64,000 nucleotides of DNA from Acanthaster planci (lineage: Eukaryota; Echinodermata; Asteroidea; Valvatida; Acanthasteridae): contig NW_019091364.1 of NCBI RefSeq assembly GCF_001949145.1, positions 3,239,083-3,303,082 of the forward strand, written 5' to 3'. How positions within the stretch are numbered: position 1 is the first letter of the stretch; every line of letters starts with the position of its first letter. This document shows positions 1-20,700 of this stretch, in pieces. The notes beneath the pieces are model-generated. The model was given only the letters and a program-made list of their open reading frames with translations. It made no database searches and was not told the DNA's origin. The translations under genes were made by a program, and so were the position numbers.

Positions 1-242
1 GACTGGATGACTTTATGGATGTGAGGACTTATTATTGATATCAAGGTCTCAAAGTGGGCTTCAAAACTGCTGGCTTCGATTGTGAGGACTTGAGATTGAC
101 TTATGGAGACTTTTTATGAACTTGAGAAAAAAATTGTGACAGACTTTTTTGAAGACATATACGACTGATTCGTAAGGACTGATAATGTACATTCAAAGGA
201 CTTAGAAGTACATCAGAGGTTGGACTACAGAACTAAATGTAC
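1..242. other. Intron sequence of EHHADH with degenerate 'gacttgag' repeats
   Basis: This stretch lies downstream of the last visible EHHADH exon, whose donor reads GAG then GTACAT on the minus strand. I see no coding exon in it. It carries loosely repeated words such as gacttgag and ggactt, the same word family as the array at 4735-5215. Confidence 0.6.
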
Positions 243-8784
<8,542 letters not shown>

Positions 8785-9189
8785 TTTGAATACCGTGGTT
8801 GTGGACTAAGCAAACCAACCTGAAAAAGGATAATTTTACAAAATATATGTATGCATCCTGACAGGAATGTACAATCACTGATGGTTGAACTTGGCATAAT
8901 CAACTCACCAGGTAAACAAATGCAAAACTTAGGCCTACATGTAATACACTGGCACAACCTTCCATAACTCACAATTCAACATCAGCCAAAACATTAGCCA
9001 TATAAGCCAGAGAAACTGTGGCAGAACACTGTCCAACAATCTCAGCTACTTTTGATTTTAAAGAAACTATTTTTTTCCTACCTACCATGGCTAGGCTAGG
9101 CCTACTACATTTTTCATAAATACCTACTGAGCAGCAAAGCTTGACAATGCTTGAGCATCTGCAACTTTGAACTAGCTATACTTCTATTA

Positions 9190-9860
9190 GTATTGCCTGT
9201 GATGTCCCATGTAAGTAGGTTATGGGTCATGGTGCAGTACAGGACATAGTACAACTCACCTATGAAGGTGCACTATGACACGATACGTTAGCACAGCAAA
9301 TAATCGTGATGATCAGGGTTCCATATGCCTAGGCCTACATGTACATTGTATGTTACGGACATCGCTAATTTTCCCTCACAGTGGTTTACGTGTACTAGCC
9401 ATCAGAAAGTGATTGCATGTCTTATAAAGTCTAATGAGAAATTTACTTTGGAAAAAAATACTAATAAAATAGAAAAACACTTGGTGGAATTTATCAAACC
9501 AGTCTCAGCTGAGTTTGTGCACATGATGTCAGGATATGGAACTTTTTCATCATTAGACAAGTTACTTTTGTCATATTTCTGTTTGAAATCCTGACCTTCA
9601 CACGTAACCTATAAGTTTGCGATCTCCCGGTGGTGTCCCTACTGTAGAGTGAATGCCGTCAGTTTGCATTCTACAATCTTACGACGAGTACAAAAGGCAA
9701 GTGACCTGGACAGGTGACTGTGAAGTGTTTTTTTTTTCTTCACAAGAGCATACGACTAAGGACTTTATTATTGTCTTGAACTGATTGCTACACGATATCT
9801 GAACGCCAGATATACACGTTCCTAAGGACGTGACCCCAGCGTTAATTATTATGGACCACA
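9190..9860 (+). repeat. Dispersed repeat, copy 1 (partner at 11240-11710)
   Basis: Parts of this stretch recur in the same order at 11240-11710. Shared words include 'gggtcatgg' with 'cagtac/cggtac' and 'ggacat', then 'ttctgtttgaaatcctgac' against 'tttttgtttgaattcccgac', then 'tctgaacgccagatatacac' against 'tctgaacgccagacatacac', followed by 'gacgtgac' and 'gttaatta'. Divergence is high with gaps. Either a transposon family or an old duplication would explain it. Confidence 0.55.
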
Positions 9861-10106
9861 ACGACGATGATAGCAACATATTATATGTTTGATTATTTAG
9901 CGATAAGGAAGGAAGTTGACTTAATCGTGACCCCCGGCCCCGTACCCGTACCCGAGTCCAGAGGTTAGACATGACATACATGTATATCGCGCATAATCGA
10001 GCGCCACCATGAGTTTGTTTAAAGACGAAAACACATTAAAGGGGCGGGGTCAAAAAAGTGTAGCACCGCCCACTCCGCTAATCAAAGCAGGCAAGTACTG
10101 TTCATA

Positions 10107-10140
10107 TGTACATGTACATGTACATGTACATGTACATGTA
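10107..10140. repeat. (TACATG)n microsatellite
   Basis: About five and a half perfect units of the self-complementary hexamer TACATG/CATGTA. Shorter runs of the same word are scattered through the whole window (for example 32770, 48425, 49150, 55115). It directly abuts the palindromic element at 10138-10239. Confidence 0.85.
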
Positions 10141-10239
10141 GAACTCACGGACGTCATATAAAAAAATCTGGACTCGCAATGCAGCCAATCAGCTTCATTG
10201 CGAGTCCAGATTTTTTTATATGACGTCCGTGGTAGAACT
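10138..10239. mobile_element. Perfect palindromic MITE with 8-bp target-site duplication
   Basis: Two 36-bp arms (10146-10181 and 10196-10231) are exact reverse complements around a 14-nt centre. The arms start cacggacgtcatataaaaaa. The flanks 10138-10145 and 10232-10239 are both gtagaact, an exact 8-bp direct repeat as expected of a target-site duplication. An 86-bp element with 8-bp duplications fits hAT-like or related DNA transposons that generate 8-bp TSDs. It has no coding capacity. Identity of arms and TSD suggests a recent insertion. Confidence 0.85.
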
Positions 10240-11012
10240 ACGAACACTGCGTAAGACACAGCAACCTTACTTGTGGAAGAACGATGCTCGCTTTTAAAGC
10301 AAGCAAAAATATCTCTGCGTCTGAAAAAAATTATTACAAAACTTGCAAGCTTCATCTATTTTTTCTTGAAGCCTGTGATACTTAAATTATTCCGTAAAGT
10401 TTTATATAAATAGGCCTACAGTGAATCAGTGAAACGTCATCCAAGGAAAGGAAATTACTACTGCAGCACATTATGCGAGTCCGGATTTATTAACTACGGT
10501 GCTTTTATGATGACCAAAATAAAACACAAGATTTTCCTAGTGAACACTGCAGCAAATTTGGTCAATCTGTCCTACAAACCGTTAGAGAGGAGCGATTTCT
10601 GGGTGTTGGGCCAAATATTACAGTAGATGTACCCAAGAAACTGCCGACACGTGATCTTTAACTCTAATTTCCAGGTCGTAACCATGATTTTGCAACTTTA
10701 TGCAAATAGTGAAATAACATTATCAGATAAAGGTGGACACAGAAGACGAAACTTTCAATAGTGCCAGCAGAATATTCTGTTTAGTCACTCAAGATAAGAT
10801 ACCAACTGTCCTATTTTGACACAAAAACAAGAACGCACTATTTAATCAATAGGCTTATTGGGACAATAGTCCTGATCAAGGTTGCAATTTCTCTTGTTTG
10901 AGTCTCATTTTGAATCGCATCCGTCGCAATTCTTTCTACATGTCCTGCGCCTACCCTGTGTGGAGTATAAACCAGTGGCTGCCTGGGCTTGCGGCAACAG
11001 ACAGCAAAGTTG

Positions 11013-11054
11013 ATGGATCCTAACGAAAAGAGACCGCTCGCCAAGAAAGACAAC
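11013..11054 (+). pseudogene. Second copy of the ABCG first coding exon
   Basis: These 42 bases match the start of ABCG exon 1 (14775-14816) at 37 positions. They translate MDPNEKRPLAKKDN, against [14 protein letters not shown] in the gene. Upstream sequence is also loosely alike (gatcaaggttgcaat here, gatgaaggttgtaag at 14620). After the match the frame runs ten codons to a TAA, and I see no strong donor at the place where exon 1 of the gene has GG then GTAAGA. It could be an alternative first exon, a remnant of a duplicated promoter, or exon 1 of a decayed paralogue. Confidence 0.55.
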
Positions 11055-11239
11055 GTTACTAAGTGTCTATCACATCACAAAAATTAAAAAAAGGAAGGTT
11101 GAACATACTTTGGTTGCATAATTTATTTTCTTTTTGGGTATATGCAGAGATCAAAAAGGCTTCTTTTGGCACACTGAGGCCCTGCAGAAGAAACGTAAGC
11201 CATGTTCAAATATTTTTTCCATCATATCCACTTTACTTT

Positions 11240-11710
11240 TCACTCATAAGTTTGAGGAGCATCATCAACTTTGTACTGCAAGGCATGTGGGTCATGGGTC
11301 ATGGCGCGGTACTGGACATGACGCACCAAAAAAGCCTTTGCATCGCAACACCAATACATTATCCCAGCTAAGTATTATGAATTTACATATTACTTCTCAT
11401 GTTTTTGTTTGAATTCCCGACATTTGTTTGTGATCACATGTGTAGGTGCCACTACCAAAGTGACTGGTAAAGAACCGTTCAACAAGTTTGCACTCACTGT
11501 GCGTGGACTGTGGAATCGGGACTGTAATCATACGATGACTGTACAAAATCTGTGCAAAAAAGTCTGTTTGCATAGGGCAAAGGCCTTCTTCCTGATACTA
11601 GCGTTGGGCTTATTGTCTGTAAAGCCGATAGATAGAGATGTGGTTTCTGAACGCCAGACATACACGTAGGCCTACCCGCAGACGTGACAATGGTGTTAAT
11701 TATGCCTCAG
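11240..11710 (+). repeat. Dispersed repeat, copy 2 (partner at 9190-9860)
   Basis: This is the shorter copy of the element described at 9190-9860. The best preserved segment is 11640-11705 (tctgaacgccagacatacac ... gacgtgac ... gttaattat), matching 9795-9858. A weak third echo of 'atttcctgactttgag' type lies near 12085. Confidence 0.5.
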
Positions 11711-13398
11711 GCCGCAGCTGCATACCGTCATCTTTTTGATGGCACAGATTCAACAATAAGGAAAGGAAAAATTTTACTTTAATTAATACCCCCACCAGAA
11801 TTGGTCAGGAACACCAGAATTTTAGAAAACAACTTTCCAGTTGTGTTTAGAATCATGTAAATGCTTGGCATAAGTCTGTCATTTCCAGATTTTTTTCAGT
11901 AAAGCCGGTGAAAAATTGGGTAAAAAGTAGTCCTACCCGTGAAAACTTAGAGTCACAATGGCCCACTTGGCAACAGTCAAAACAGTGCTAAGAACGTCAA
12001 TCAGAAAACCAGAACTTTCTCACCCTGGACCGTTTTCCAATACTCGACTTGGGCTCCGTCCCAGGCTTCAAGTGTTTTTATTTTAATTCCTGACTTTGAG
12101 GTTGTAAGTGCAATAGTAAGTCGGATAGTGCCACAAAACACCAAGTAAGATGCAAAAGAGCCGAACATTAAACTATTTCAATTTAATTTAAACGCTTCAT
12201 CAGGCCCACAATCGGGCATTGGTTTCCTACACAAAGCCTGAGACGGAGATGAAGTTGAGTACTGGAAAACGGACCTTATTGCATGAAGATAAATTTCCTG
12301 ATGAAATATTCAAAATTAAAGGCTGTCTTAAGCATTCATATAACTCTAACAGAACTATGGAGACATATTTTTATAAAGGTTTGCTGCTCCACACTGATTT
12401 TGGTAGGGGTACGTGTTCAAGTAATTTGTTTTTCCAAGGAAACTATCTACTGAGAGGACTATGCCCGTAAGTGATGGTACGTCGGAACTGTCGGACCCGG
12501 TACACCACATACGCGGCCATAGAAAACAGTGCAAAATCCGACCGAAATAGCGCGCCGTCTGTTGACTCCAGGGAAGATGATGGCCTCCGTTTTCTTCACG
12601 GGAAATTCAAGATTACATAATTGCTATTACTGTACAGTCATTTGCAAAAGTTTAGGACCACCCATACAAAATGCATTAACCTGAAGAAAACCAAACTTAA
12701 ACCAATATATTCACTTTTATATCTTATTATGTAACCAAAGGTAATGGTAAAAAATATGAATAATTCATAAACGCAGAGGGCGCCCTCTTTCGAAATTGCT
12801 GGATCACGTTTGGGAACAAAATACGAGGCCTAGCAACGCTGAAACGGCTATCTCATTCGCACTGGAAGAATCACGATTATATAGTCTTTTTACAGAGCAC
12901 TAAAATTCTGCTTAGATTACAAACTATATCTGAAATGATTTGAAGGGATTTTCTGAAGAAAAAAATGAACAAAGCCAGAAAACCTGAGAGAAAATGATCA
13001 TCAAAGTCGCAACCCTGTACCTTCTCAATGGCCTGCTCATACTTTTTGTCATCAAGGCCATTTGTTCGCTTGCGTGCATAATTATGAATTTATCAGTGAC
13101 AACGTCCATCATCAAATGGTGACAGTGGGACCCATAAGAGGCTAGTCATTTTAGGGTAAATTCAGGAGGGGGGGTCGCTTTTCAGGCAAGCCAGAAATTT
13201 CGTTGGAAGATGATGAAACTTGAAGTATTGTGACGTGACAGAGGGCGCAAGTCACTAGGCACGGTGCAAAGTTATAGATGGCGCTCTGCCCAGTAACAGA
13301 GGCGGAGTTAGGCGCACATAGCTGTGTGTTAAGCAAACGCAGCGCATAGGCTCCGCCTTGTGCGTTGTGCAATATGGCAGCAGAAGTCGCTGCCAGGT

Positions 13399-13503
13399 CA
13401 CGTGAGCGCGTGCGCGGGCGTGGTCAGAGCAGCGCAGAAGCTATAAAAGGTGCGCGCAGGTTAGGCCTAGTCGTCCTGATCAAGGGCTGATCCTGAGGTA
13501 CAG
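13399..13503 (+). promoter_or_regulatory. Candidate TATA promoter with E-box and first donor (or LTR U3/R)
   Basis: An E-box CACGTG (13399-13404) precedes a TATA box TATAAAAG (13442-13449) in a CpG-rich context. About 55 bases later comes a good splice donor, CAG then GTAAGG (junction after 13503). This could be the promoter and untranslated first exon of the ABCG gene. Alternatively, the TATA box, an AATAAA at 13868-13873 and the lack of coding between them would suit an LTR. I could not find paired LTR ends or a target duplication, so the choice stays open. Confidence 0.4.
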
Positions 13504-14010
13504 GTAAGGGTAGAGAATCCTGTGCAAGGGTCGAAGTCACCTAGCCTAGTGTGGATGTGCCGAAGTCCGAGTGGTGCGTGTATTGTTGAGGGGCTCGGTA
13601 GGTTGAGGGGCTAATTGGTGGTGTGGTGTAGTTCCTGGTAGGAGCTTGCGGTCGATGCAAGGGTGGATTGCTATCTCGTGACGTGAGCTGCGTGTAGCCC
13701 AGCCCTGACAATAAGCCCCGTAGACTTGCCAAGGTCCCTGATTCGGCACTGGATGCCCACAACTAATTGTGGTGTTCGCTGCTCTGGGCGAAGTCCGGTC
13801 ACGTATAATCACACAGTCTCCCCGTCAATAACACCCTCTACTGGTGTATTGGTTGAGTGCGTTGATGAATAAACCAGCCGCTTGTTAATTGTTGTATATA
13901 AGTCAGGTTTCCAGGCGAAGTTTATGTCAAGTCAGGTCTGTCCGGGTTACGTCATTAAATTTCAACCCATCAGATTAGCCATCATCTCGACGAAGACCAA
14001 CTTTCTTGGG

Positions 14011-14066
14011 GGACGGTATACTGTGGAGAGTCCCCTGGCCGCTAAGGGACTCTCCAGAGTACCGCC
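14011..14066. repeat. Inverted repeat hairpin
   Basis: The arm ggacggtatactgtggagag plus tccc (14011-14034) pairs with gggactctccagagtaccgc plus c (14046-14066) around an 11-nt loop, with a few mismatches. A GC-rich tail (cgctgcgcctcgaggagga) follows. It could be a small foldback element. Confidence 0.6.
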
Positions 14067-14774
14067 CTACGCGCTGCGCCTCGAGGAGGAGGACGCGGCG
14101 TCACAGTATCAAATAAGTATTTCATACACGTATTTCACTCCAATTTAATAATTATCAAAGTTTCACCTTAAACTTTATGAAATTTACAATTAATCGGTGA
14201 GTCGAAAAATCACCCCCTCCACCAAAAGAAAACACCATGCTGTAAAAACTACGCGGGAACATCGCATCTTGAACAGAAGGCAATTCTTTTCTTCTTCTTT
14301 TGATAACATTTTACATGAGACACTTAGAGAGTAGCAGCGGACTCTCAAACTTTCAATGGGGCTGGACCAAACATCTCCTTCAACAATTGCGTGCACAGTC
14401 TTTAAAATGTCATGTCCCAGTCACAACCAGGAACTTGATGCCATTATCAAGATTAATCGACATTATCAGATAGGGGTGGTTTTCATTGAACTGAACATGA
14501 TGGACCCGCACAATTCTGTTCATTTACTCATGGCATACAAGCCTTTTATTATGGCATTACGGACACGAACAGAAGAAACACCAGCGTTAAACCAACGGGA
14601 CAAATTAGGCGCTGTGGATGAAGGTTGTAAGCCAACGTTTCATTTTCGATTTTTAATTTTGAAGAGACTTGTGGCAAGTTGGGAATTCCACTTGAGCCTG
14701 GACCAAGGCCTTTACCCCGTGTATTACCAAGAGATGTACAACAAATTACTTCAAAATTAATAGCTTCTAACGAA

Positions 14775-17700
14775 ATGGCTTCTAATGAAACGAGACCGCT
14801 CGTCAAGAAAGACAACAGTGTTCCGCGCTTCACATCCAACAATGGGTAAGATTGCAATTTTAACAGCTAGCGTATTTTCCTCAAAACGGGTATTAAACTT
14901 TTTACACGGCAAGTACAAAAGCCCTGTAGTGCAATCAAATACATTATTATCAAAAAGCGAATCTTATTTTCCAAGCCCGTTTCATGAGACATACTTTTGA
15001 GGCTACTTTTGCTGGATTTATATTTTTGTGAGGTTCGTCGACTTGAAAAAAATCTTTTCAAAACTAAGTTGTTGAAAAAATGTGTCTAAATAACAAACAG
15101 AATCCAAAATATATCTCGTAAAAATGATTTGTTTTCCAAAAATTGAAATAATGTATCTAAGAAAAAACTGGAGAATTGTTGGGAAAAATAAATCTCGTAA
15201 AAAGGTCTCAAATATATATTTCGTGAAATGGTTTTCGAAGAAAACTTATCTAATTTATTGAAAATATTTACTGGATGGCACCGAAGGATTTTCTTAGGCT
15301 AGCAATCATGCTGCGATTTTAAAATAGGATTCCAAGGCAGAGACCGATGCTCACAGACAGCGTTATGGTACCTGGAATTCATTGTTGGTATGTATGGAAG
15401 GTTTCGATTACACCCGTCGATCTGGTATCTGTAATAGACTGTTGACGGGTTCTTGGAACTGGTCTACGTTTAGCCGTTGGAAATTCCACAGAAGAGTGTT
15501 TTCTCAGCGTTACAACGTATTTGTGTCCAGCTTCGGCACTTCAATTATTGACCTTCCGTGGTTAAAATGGCAATAATTATTGTCACCGAAAAGTTGAAAC
15601 TGCGCAATCGCGACCTGAAGAACACAATCGATTTGTTTTGAAAATCGAATCTTTAGTTTATTTTACAATTTTGGATCTCCATAAAGTGTCACATATTTCC
15701 ATTGGTTGATTAGTTTTCGCCAGAAAGCTCTGTACAGTGTATTAAATTGTGGATTTCTAAGCATGTTTTTGGGATGGAGTAAGAATAATGTGCTATTTCT
15801 CGAAAGCCCATTTTTCACCCTTTATTCTCACGAAGTAAAAACCTGGAGTCATTCGTGATATCAGGGAAGGGGTTACAAAATAGGTAAGAGTTACGGTACA
15901 CAGACACAACGCCACTTGACATCCTGCGCATAAACCCTATGAGGCATGGTCTGGAAAAATCCTGACTGTGTTCCAAGTGAAGACCTCGGTTTTTTTACTG
16001 CGCAATTTAACCTTTTATTGCTTTCAGACGGGTAATTGGTCACTACTAGGAAATACTAGAGGCGTCCATATATTGATTCTTTCCACAAATACGTAATATG
16101 ACTAGGAATGTAAACGTGAAATGGTGATATTTCATATCTATATGTATTGAATTTGAAAAATTAATATCGTTTTCATTAATACATTCGTTACATAAGGTAG
16201 ATAAAGATGTATAATGTCACAATATATTGAAATACAATTAAAGAGCATGAAAGTTGACCTCTGACGGCGCGCTTCCGGAACCCTGGGAAAGGAAAAATAA
16301 CGTTCAAGGATTTTAGAATGTGTAATAATTTTTCGTTAGTTTTTCCTTAAAAAATCCAACTTGGAAAAAGGGCTTTGAAAAATATTTGCTAGTACATGTA
16401 TATCAATTAATAGAAACTGAAAAATTACCTGACCTATAAGAGAAATATCCTGCCAAACACTGACCCTTCACTTCCGAAAATCTAATATACGTGAAGAACA
16501 GTGCACCACGGCAGTCTCGTGCGCGGATGAATAATTTACGGTTTGAAATTTTATGGTATTCTGAGGGTAAAAAGCAAAATAACAACAGATCAATTTTTCT
16601 TACACATTTTGATAATTTATAAGGCGGTAAAATTAAAGCAATATTATACTTTTACAAGAGATTCTAATATTCTATCCAATCTTTGCTGACAAAAACTGCG
16701 TGATGTCAAATCAACGGAATCTGGAACCCATCGACTGCTTGTAGGTAAATCTTTGCAAGGTTGTACAATCTCGTTTTCAAGAAAGCGCGGCAAAAACAAG
16801 GAGACCAAGGGTACGATATCGCCAAATGTGAAAGGTCCTTGGGCAGTCAACAAATGAAGGCCATTTGTAATTTTTTTTCAATTATTATTATTTTTACGGC
16901 CAAATGCGAAGACCTTACATCCCTCTCCCGCTGCTGAATAACCTAATTTAGTCGCCTTGGAGGTAGGGACCTCCCCTCGGCTGTTATCAGTTTCACCAGA
17001 GCCAGCCTCTTGCTAGGTCCCATGGGAATACGTACTAATCTCTCTGCCACGTGGCCCTATGGGGTTATTTACACAAAGGCTACCCTGGCCAACCAGAGCC
17101 TGCCATATACCAATTGTTGGTCTCCCTGATGGTCTCTGAGCTGTCTAGACAGCTGTCTGGGTTGTTTCATGTTGTGGGGGGTGTCACATTGTTGACTTGG
17201 TGCCCCCCCTTTACTACATAAAAATATACTGTGACCTTATTCTGACCCTTTTTACTCGTTTTTTTTAATTGGTACTGGGGCCAGCATCATACACAGACTC
17301 CCAGCCGGGCGGCAGGCTGTTTCCGAACCAGCTCGCGGCAAAGTCACAGTGCGCCATGACGTTCGCGCCGACCGTCTTCAGCGTCAGAACCGGGTATTCC
17401 TGGTACGACAACCGCTCGAAGAAACCCCGGGACGATTCGTAACACATCAGGAAGATTTGCTCGAAGCCCGACGTTTCGGCCGTGTATTGCTCACTGAGTC
17501 CCAAGCCTCGCTTCGACTGGAGGGCGCACAGCGCTTCCAGAAGGATGCTGGCAGGCGAGTCGGGGTAGGTCACGGGAATCAGCCGAGAGTGCGCGATGAC
17601 TAAGTCCGGAGCACTCTCCAGACGTTCGACGAGGACCAAGATACGAGGCAAGTCGCCTGATTCTTCGGCCACGAGTCGCCGCATTCGATCCGTCCGGCAG

Positions 17701-20700
17701 CATGGCCAGATGCTGTTCAGGAGCTTGGCACAGGAGTCGACCAGGTCCGGGCGATTGCGGAGCGGGCAGAGTGAAAGTCCTGTCCCGGTCTCCATGATCA
17801 CTCCACTTATAAATTTATCGCTACCGTCTCTCCACAGAAAATAGTTGACTGGTCACCGAAAGTAATCGAAATGGTATTTGAATTGGGGGCATCCTCTGCT
17901 CAGTGTGTGGCCTTGGATCAAGCTGCTTATATGCAAATAACCACATACAAATTAATCTCATAAAAGCACCTTGCATTCAGTTGTGTCATTATTATCGATC
18001 TTTACATTGCCTTGAAATGAATTTTCACCACAGTCACTGCACCATGAGGTAGCAATCGTAGTCATTTTGGGGGAGAATTTTGCTGAACTTTTCCCAAAAC
18101 AGTTTTCGGGGAGGGGTACTGCATTCTTGTAGGAGTGTTTTACTGGCCGAAACGCTAGAGCTTTTCCGCTTGTCTGAGCACGAAAAACACGCTGGCAAAC
18201 CAAGCTCAACTAAGTCCCCAGGACGATATCACCCAAACGAAGTCACACAAGGACCCATGCCAATGGCTACTGGATCAGTTCAGTAGCCATTATGAGTATC
18301 AATGGCTGAATTAATGCCCACTTGGGTCAGTATACAGAAGCACCCCTTCATCGGTTGAAAGTGCAATGTTGGTGAAGAGTGTTCATTTTGTTAGAAACAA
18401 CGCGTGCATTTCATTGTCTTTTGTCAAACAGCGAAGGGCAAATCAAAGGAGGAGATCTCTTGGTCCAACTCAGGGAGGAGTGTCATCCAAATTTTGCGCT
18501 GGACCATCACCATGACAGGTGGACCTTCATCGGTCAACCGTGAACCGGTGGCTTCTTTCACTAAACAATCAACAGTTTGATAGAATTCAATGATTTCTTT
18601 TTTCACGCAGAGGGGCAGACTTCGAGAATACCGGGTTGGGTTTGGCTTCGAGTGCTGCTGCCTCTTCGTCAAGGGGATACTCAGCGATCACAGAGACAGA
18701 TCTGCCGGGCGAGATCCGCGTTGCATCAGAAACCCGGGGTCCCCTGCCCGGCGTGACAGCACCGGTTACACTAGTCTGGTCCAGCATCACTGTGACTGCT
18801 GAACCAGCACCGAAGCAATGCAAGTGGCTCATGGGTAGCGCGAAGCCGGAGGAGCGGGCCAAGGTCATCCTGAGGGACCGTAAGTGTTGCGAAAATCAGA
18901 CAATCAACTATCAGACTATGCATAACTACTCATGTTGACCCTTCTCGATACGGGAATTGTCAATTTTCTCTGTTTCATTTTTTCGTATTTGCAATTAATT
19001 TTGGTAATTTTCCTGCAGTATCTGGTGTTGCTGAGCCGGGAACGTTAACGGCGATCATGGGTGCCAGGTAGGTCCAGGATCAGCAGAGAAATATCTATTT
19101 TTGATAGGGAAAAAAAGCTGATTGTTGATTTGACCTAACTTTGAACGTTCGTGGAAGAAATGCAGGCCTGCCTTAAGGGAGATTGTGAAGATTTTTACCA
19201 CATTTATTGTAAAGATTTTGCTCATCTACTGAAATAATTTCTATAGATTTCAGCTAATAAACAGAATTCTCAACTTTAAGTTAGATTTGTAACTTCTTGA
19301 AGATGGTTCGTATTCATACTGTTCGGGTTCCCGTAGAATATTTAATTCTATTAAGAAAAACTGTCTTTCTTGTGATTTGGGTTTTTTTATTCCAAAACTC
19401 AACATGTAGAGGTCAAAGGTGAATTTAGCCTTTAGAGTTCAGACAAATGGGACAGAACACTTTCTTACAGTTTGTAAAAAAGATTCCTTTCCACGCGCTA
19501 TTCAGTGGGTGCGGCAAATCGTCCCTCCTGAATGCCTTGAACTGTCGTAATGCGGGCTTCTTGACCCTGACCGGCCAGATTCTAGTCAACGGCGTCGAGG
19601 CAGACAATTCTCTGGCTAGAATCTCGGCCTACGTCCAGCAGCATGACCTCTTCCAGGAATGGCTGACGGTCAAGGAACACCTAACTTTTCAGGTAATGTA
19701 GGACATATAATGGTCACCGTGGGGTGGTTGTCAGTCCTCTAAACAAATAAACTTTTTTCAGTGTGTTTTACGGTAAGAGCCTCATTAAAATTTAAATTTA
19801 CAAAAATAGCTTGGCGGCCTTCGTAATTACGAATGAATTTTAATACGGGCGATTCACAATAATGCGTCACCAAGAGTTTGCAACGCGTTGGCCAATCATA
19901 ACGCGCGAAATTTGTCGACCCTATCCAAACGAGCATTGGGTCGACAAATTTCGTGCATTGTGATTGGCCAACGCGTTGCAAACTCTTGGTGGCGCACTTT
20001 TGTGAAAGGGCCGTATAATGGGCAAGTTCAAATAAAGTAATAGGGCCGATTCACCCTAGTGCGCCTCCAAGATTTTGCAACGCGTTAGCCTATCACAACG
20101 CGGGAAATTTGTCGGCTATTTCCAAACGCACACTGGCGGCAGTAGGCATGGATGGAGTCTCCTCAAATGGCTGGAGCCAGCAAAAACTAAGCCTGAGCCA
20201 CTCGTTTCATAAACGCCCTTGGTAGACAGATTTCGCGCATTGTGATTGGCCAACGCGTTGCAAATTCCTGAGGGCCCACTATTGTAAAACGCGCGTATTT
20301 ACGAGGAAACCGTTGACTTGCTCTCACCTGCCCGTACATTTTATATTGAAAAAAATGTTTGCACTCATGGTTGCCAGGTATACCATAAATTAACAGGATT
20401 TTGTAACAGTGCTATATAAGTAGCTAGTAGAATCCATTTCGAGTCATTTGAAGAATTAACTTGTACATTGTATTCGGCAAGTGCATGCACTTCTTGAATG
20501 GTTTTAACAGGTTTCAGTACACGTATGTATACACAGTGTAGTTTTTATTTTGGTGTTTTACAGGCTTCGGTTAGAATGGATAAGTCGCTCTCAACAGAAG
20601 AGCGCCGGCAACGTGTGACCGAAGTTATTCGCTTGGTGAGCCTACTTACGGGGTCAAGTTATCAACACAAGGAATGACGACAGAAATCTGCAGTTACGGT

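Larger units (their letters stand above)
8785..14774. other. Shared upstream spacer between EHHADH (-) and ABCG (+)
   Basis: The two genes are divergently transcribed, so both promoters and any 5' untranslated exons should lie here. I found no further coding exon. Recognisable contents are listed as separate entries: two copies of a dispersed repeat, a TACATG microsatellite, a palindromic element, a copy of ABCG exon 1, a TATA-containing block and a hairpin. The rest (for example 11720-13390 and 14150-14770) holds only short unconvincing reading frames. Confidence 0.6.

Noticed and set aside
13541-13812. Overlapping minus-strand frames of 73 and 88 codons
   Set aside because: Proline/threonine-rich translations of a GC-rich non-coding block, two frames at once, no domain and no conserved motif.
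14356-14760. 134-codon plus-strand frame just above ABCG exon 1
   Set aside because: No recognisable domain, and it has opposite-strand frames of equal length; more likely leader or promoter sequence of ABCG, though translation cannot be excluded.
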